This document shows positions 61,994-64,000 of a stretch of DNA of 64,000 nt, piece by piece; positions within the stretch are counted from its first letter, which is position 1, and the number at the start of each line of letters is the position of its first letter. The translations under genes and the position numbers were made by a program. The stretch comes from Thalassococcus sp. S3. GTDB lineage: Bacteria > Pseudomonadota > Alphaproteobacteria > Rhodobacterales > Rhodobacteraceae. The notes under the pieces were generated by a model. That model worked only from the letters and a program-made list of their open reading frames with translations, had not been told where the DNA came from and did no database searches. Where the stretch lies: assembly GCF_004216475.1 (NCBI RefSeq), contig NZ_CP022303.1, forward strand, positions 1,054,001 to 1,118,000, written 5' to 3'.

Positions 61994-63085
61994 TTATCTC
62001 TCGAATACGATCACGTTCCGCTTCGCCGCGCCTGTCTTGGTGTCCGCGATCGCCTCATTGATCTGATCGAGGGTCCAGGTTCCCGAAATCAGCTCGTCCA
62101 GCTTGAGCCGCCCTTGCTGATAAAGATCCACCATCCAGGGAATATCCCGCTGGATGACCACATCGCCCATCTTGGACCCGATAAGGCCCTGGCCGACAGC
62201 GGCCATCATCACCGGTTCATAGGTTGCTTTCGCTCCCGAATGCGGCATCCCGATGAGGATCGCGCGCCCCGCGCGCCCCAGATAGCGCAGCGCCTGTTCA
62301 TAGGCGGGAATGGCACCCACCGTGACAATCACTGCGTCCGCGCCGCGCCCGCCCAAGGCTTTGTAGGACGCGCGCCAGGGCGACTTGTCCGTTGCCAGAA
62401 CGCCATGCGTCGCACCGAAGCTTTTGGCGATCTCAAGCTTCTCCTCGGTCATGTCCACCGCCACGATCCGCCTCGCCCCGGCGATCCTTGCGCCTTGTAT
62501 CGCGTTCAGCCCGACACCCCCGGCGCCGATCACGACCACGTCCTGACCCGCGCGCAAGCCCGCCGCATTCACTACGGCGCCGACGCCGGTGATCACGCCG
62601 CAGGACAAAAGACATGCGGCGGGGCGGGACATTTCGGTGGGAATTTTTACGATCTGGCCCTGATGTACCACAACCTTTTCGGCAAAGGCGCCACAGGACA
62701 TGGCCTGATCGACCTTGCTGCCGTCTACGGTCGTGATCGGACCCGCTGTCGTGTCAAAGCGCCCCTCGCAGACGGTGGGTTTGCCGCTTGCGCAGGTCGG
62801 GCAGGTTCCGCAGGACCGGATAAGCGTGACCACCACGGCGTCGCCCACCGCGACATTCGACACACCGTCGCCGATCGCGGTGATCTGGCCCGCGGCTTCA
62901 TGACCGTAAACCGCCGGCAGATGCCCACCCCAAGCGCCTTCCGCATACGAGATATCGGAGTGACAGATCGCGACCGCATCTAGGGTCACCTCGACCTCGC
63001 CCATTGCGGGGGCCGCGAGTTTGATATCCTCGATCACAAGCGGGGCGCCGTGATCATGGCATACGGCGGCTTTGATGGTTTGCAT
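61994..63085 (-). CDS. Zinc-dependent alcohol dehydrogenase (MDR family)
   Basis: 363 residues. Catalytic zinc ligands are in AICHSDISY (near residue 40) and YGHEAAGQI; a structural zinc site is CGTCPTCASGKPTVC (near 90-104). The NAD site is VIGAGGVGLNAIQGA (near 190). The layout is that of class III-like and aryl-alcohol dehydrogenases. The ATG at 63085 begins the standard QTIKAAV strand; upstream codons to 63160 are excluded. It sits 46 bp before the enolase-superfamily gene and 87 bp after the transporter gene, so the four genes may form one pathway: import, oxidation, dehydration and amide hydrolysis. Confidence 0.92.
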   Translation of the reverse strand: MQTIKAAVCHDHGAPLVIEDIKLAAPAMGEVEVTLDAVAICHSDISYAEGAWGGHLPAVYGHEAAGQITAIGDGVSNVAVGDAVVVTLIRSCGTCPTCASGKPTVCEGRFDTTAGPITTVDGSKVDQAMSCGAFAEKVVVHQGQIVKIPTEMSRPAACLLSCGVITGVGAVVNAAGLRAGQDVVVIGAGGVGLNAIQGARIAGARRIVAVDMTEEKLEIAKSFGATHGVLATDKSPWRASYKALGGRGADAVIVTVGAIPAYEQALRYLGRAGRAILIGMPHSGAKATYEPVMMAAVGQGLIGSKMGDVVIQRDIPWMVDLYQQGRLKLDELISGTWTLDQINEAIADTKTGAAKRNVIVFER

Positions 63086-63172
63086 GGGCTCTTCCCTCGT
63101 CCAGGTCTTGATGTCGACGTTGACCGCAGCATTGCAGGCCCGCAAGTCGGAAAGCGCCATGCGACGCCGCGT

Positions 63173-64000
63173 TTAAGTCATGCCAGACGGCCGTCTTGCG
63201 AAAATCACCAGCGCCACGCCCACCAGAACCATCGACAGCAAAAACGGTGCGCCGGGCAGGTAAACGGGGGTGTTGGGGGCCGTGAAAAGAGCAAAGGTGG
63301 AGGTCATCGTCAGCGGCGCAAGGATGGTCGCCAAAGCGTTCATGCTGCCCAAAACCCCCTGAAGTTCCCCTTGAGCGTCGTTGCTAACCCTTTGTGACAT
63401 CATCCCCTGAAGCGCGGGCGTGATGACAGCGCCCAGGGCCGCGAGCGGGGTGAGAACCAGGGCAATCGCTCCGCTGCTGATGATCGCAATCAGGCCAAAG
63501 ACCAGAATGTCGAAGACATGACCGTAGATAACGGTCCTCCGCTCTCCCCACCATCTCAACACCAGCCGGATCAGACCGCCTTGCACAATGGCCATCATGA
63601 TCCCGAACAGAGCCAGCGACAGGCCGATCGTCTGCGCGCTCCAGCCAAATCGCTCTTGTGTATAGAAGGACCAGACCGACGGATAGACGTTAAAGGCTAC
63701 CTGATAAATGAAATAGACGGCCAGCAAGTGACCGATCCCTGGCAGTTTTGCCACCTGCCGAAAGGCGCCCAGCGGATTGGCCCGCCGCCAGTCAAACGGG
63801 CGGCGGATTGCGTCTGTCACCGTCTCTTTCAGGACAAAAAAGCCGAAGACGGTGTTCAGCGCCGCCAACCCCGCCGCTGCATAGAACGGCGCGCGGGGTC
63901 CCAGCTCTCCCAAAAAGCCGCCGATCAGGGGGCCGAGAACAAATCCCGCTCCGAAGCCGGCTCCGATCAGTCCGAAATTCGCGGCCTTTTCGTGTGGTTT
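63173..64000 (-). CDS. MFS transporter, TCR/Tet-like, C-terminal part (5' end beyond window)
   Basis: Partial gene, open to the right edge; the visible 275 codons cover about seven or eight helices. At the edge the frame reads [23 protein letters not shown], the TM5 motif C of drug:H+ antiporters of the TetA type. The central loop ([23 protein letters not shown]) and later helices ([13 protein letters not shown]) also match the TCR/Tet group. It may instead import the substrate of the downstream catabolic genes. The true start is outside the window. Confidence 0.9.
   Translation of the reverse strand, partial: KPHEKAANFGLIGAGFGAGFVLGPLIGGFLGELGPRAPFYAAAGLAALNTVFGFFVLKETVTDAIRRPFDWRRANPLGAFRQVAKLPGIGHLLAVYFIYQVAFNVYPSVWSFYTQERFGWSAQTIGLSLALFGIMMAIVQGGLIRLVLRWWGERRTVIYGHVFDILVFGLIAIISSGAIALVLTPLAALGAVITPALQGMMSQRVSNDAQGELQGVLGSMNALATILAPLTMTSTFALFTAPNTPVYLPGAPFLLSMVLVGVALVIFARRPSGMT

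Noticed and set aside
1..64000. tRNA, rRNA, CRISPR arrays, insertion sequences or prophage
   Set aside because: No cloverleaf-like gene, direct-repeat/spacer array, transposase or phage structural gene was recognised on either strand; the only long tandem repeats are the coding PKD domains.

Overview
The window reads as chromosomal DNA of a high-GC alphaproteobacterium, most likely a Rhodobacterales (Roseobacter-group) marine or aquatic heterotroph. This is inferred from gene families: a MaoC-phosphotransacetylase fusion next to acetate kinase, a fused indolepyruvate:ferredoxin oxidoreductase, several binding-protein ABC importers, and an enolase-superfamily/amidase/zinc-dehydrogenase set. 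Gene density is very high, with many 1-4 bp ATGA/GTGA/TAATG overlaps. I see no tRNA, rRNA, CRISPR array, insertion sequence or phage gene. No gene-free stretch exceeds about 300 bp; the largest are 30740-31017 and 9459-9723.

Layout. 1-1567 (minus): a bacteriophytochrome (cut by the left edge) and its heme oxygenase. 1659-9458 (minus): a tightly overlapped glycan operon with a nucleotide-sugar dehydrogenase, two MurG-like and two GT4 glycosyltransferases, a histidine phosphatase, a polysaccharide deacetylase and a small methyltransferase. 9724-12075 (plus): a large MscS-family channel. 12085-18484 (minus): a DUF2383 protein and an oligopeptide/oligosaccharide-type ABC importer. 18682-19176: a paralogue of the small methyltransferase at 1659. 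19328-27674 (plus): an apparently single transcription unit of ten genes, with an NMT1/ThiY-type importer followed by cytosine-deaminase-like, FAD-oxidase, two flavodoxin-fold reductase, Fe(II)/2-oxoglutarate oxygenase and creatininase-family genes. It looks like an uptake and catabolic pathway for a heterocycle, probably a pyrimidine. 27754-30284: MaoC-Pta and AckA, closed by a strong hairpin. 31018-34999 (minus): DabA/DabB inorganic-carbon uptake with a divergent LysR regulator. 35976-39992: indolepyruvate oxidoreductase and a divergent Lrp/AsnC regulator.

40164-57823 is the most unusual part: a secreted LysM/FecR/Ig-like protein, a secreted protein with about 15 PKD repeats, a membrane class III adenylate cyclase, an ABC-exporter-like protein whose ATPase has lost its P-loop but which ends in a cyclic-nucleotide-binding domain, a response regulator/histidine kinase pair, a second ABC exporter lacking the catalytic glutamate, and a MobB/DUF1611-like P-loop protein. 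I propose that these form a cAMP-linked envelope signalling or secretion system; this is inference from domains and proximity.

57998-64000: a TetR repressor (apparent CTG start) divergent from a quinone-reductase-like gene with paired palindromes between them, then an amidase / enolase-superfamily / zinc-dehydrogenase / MFS transporter group on the minus strand running off the right edge.
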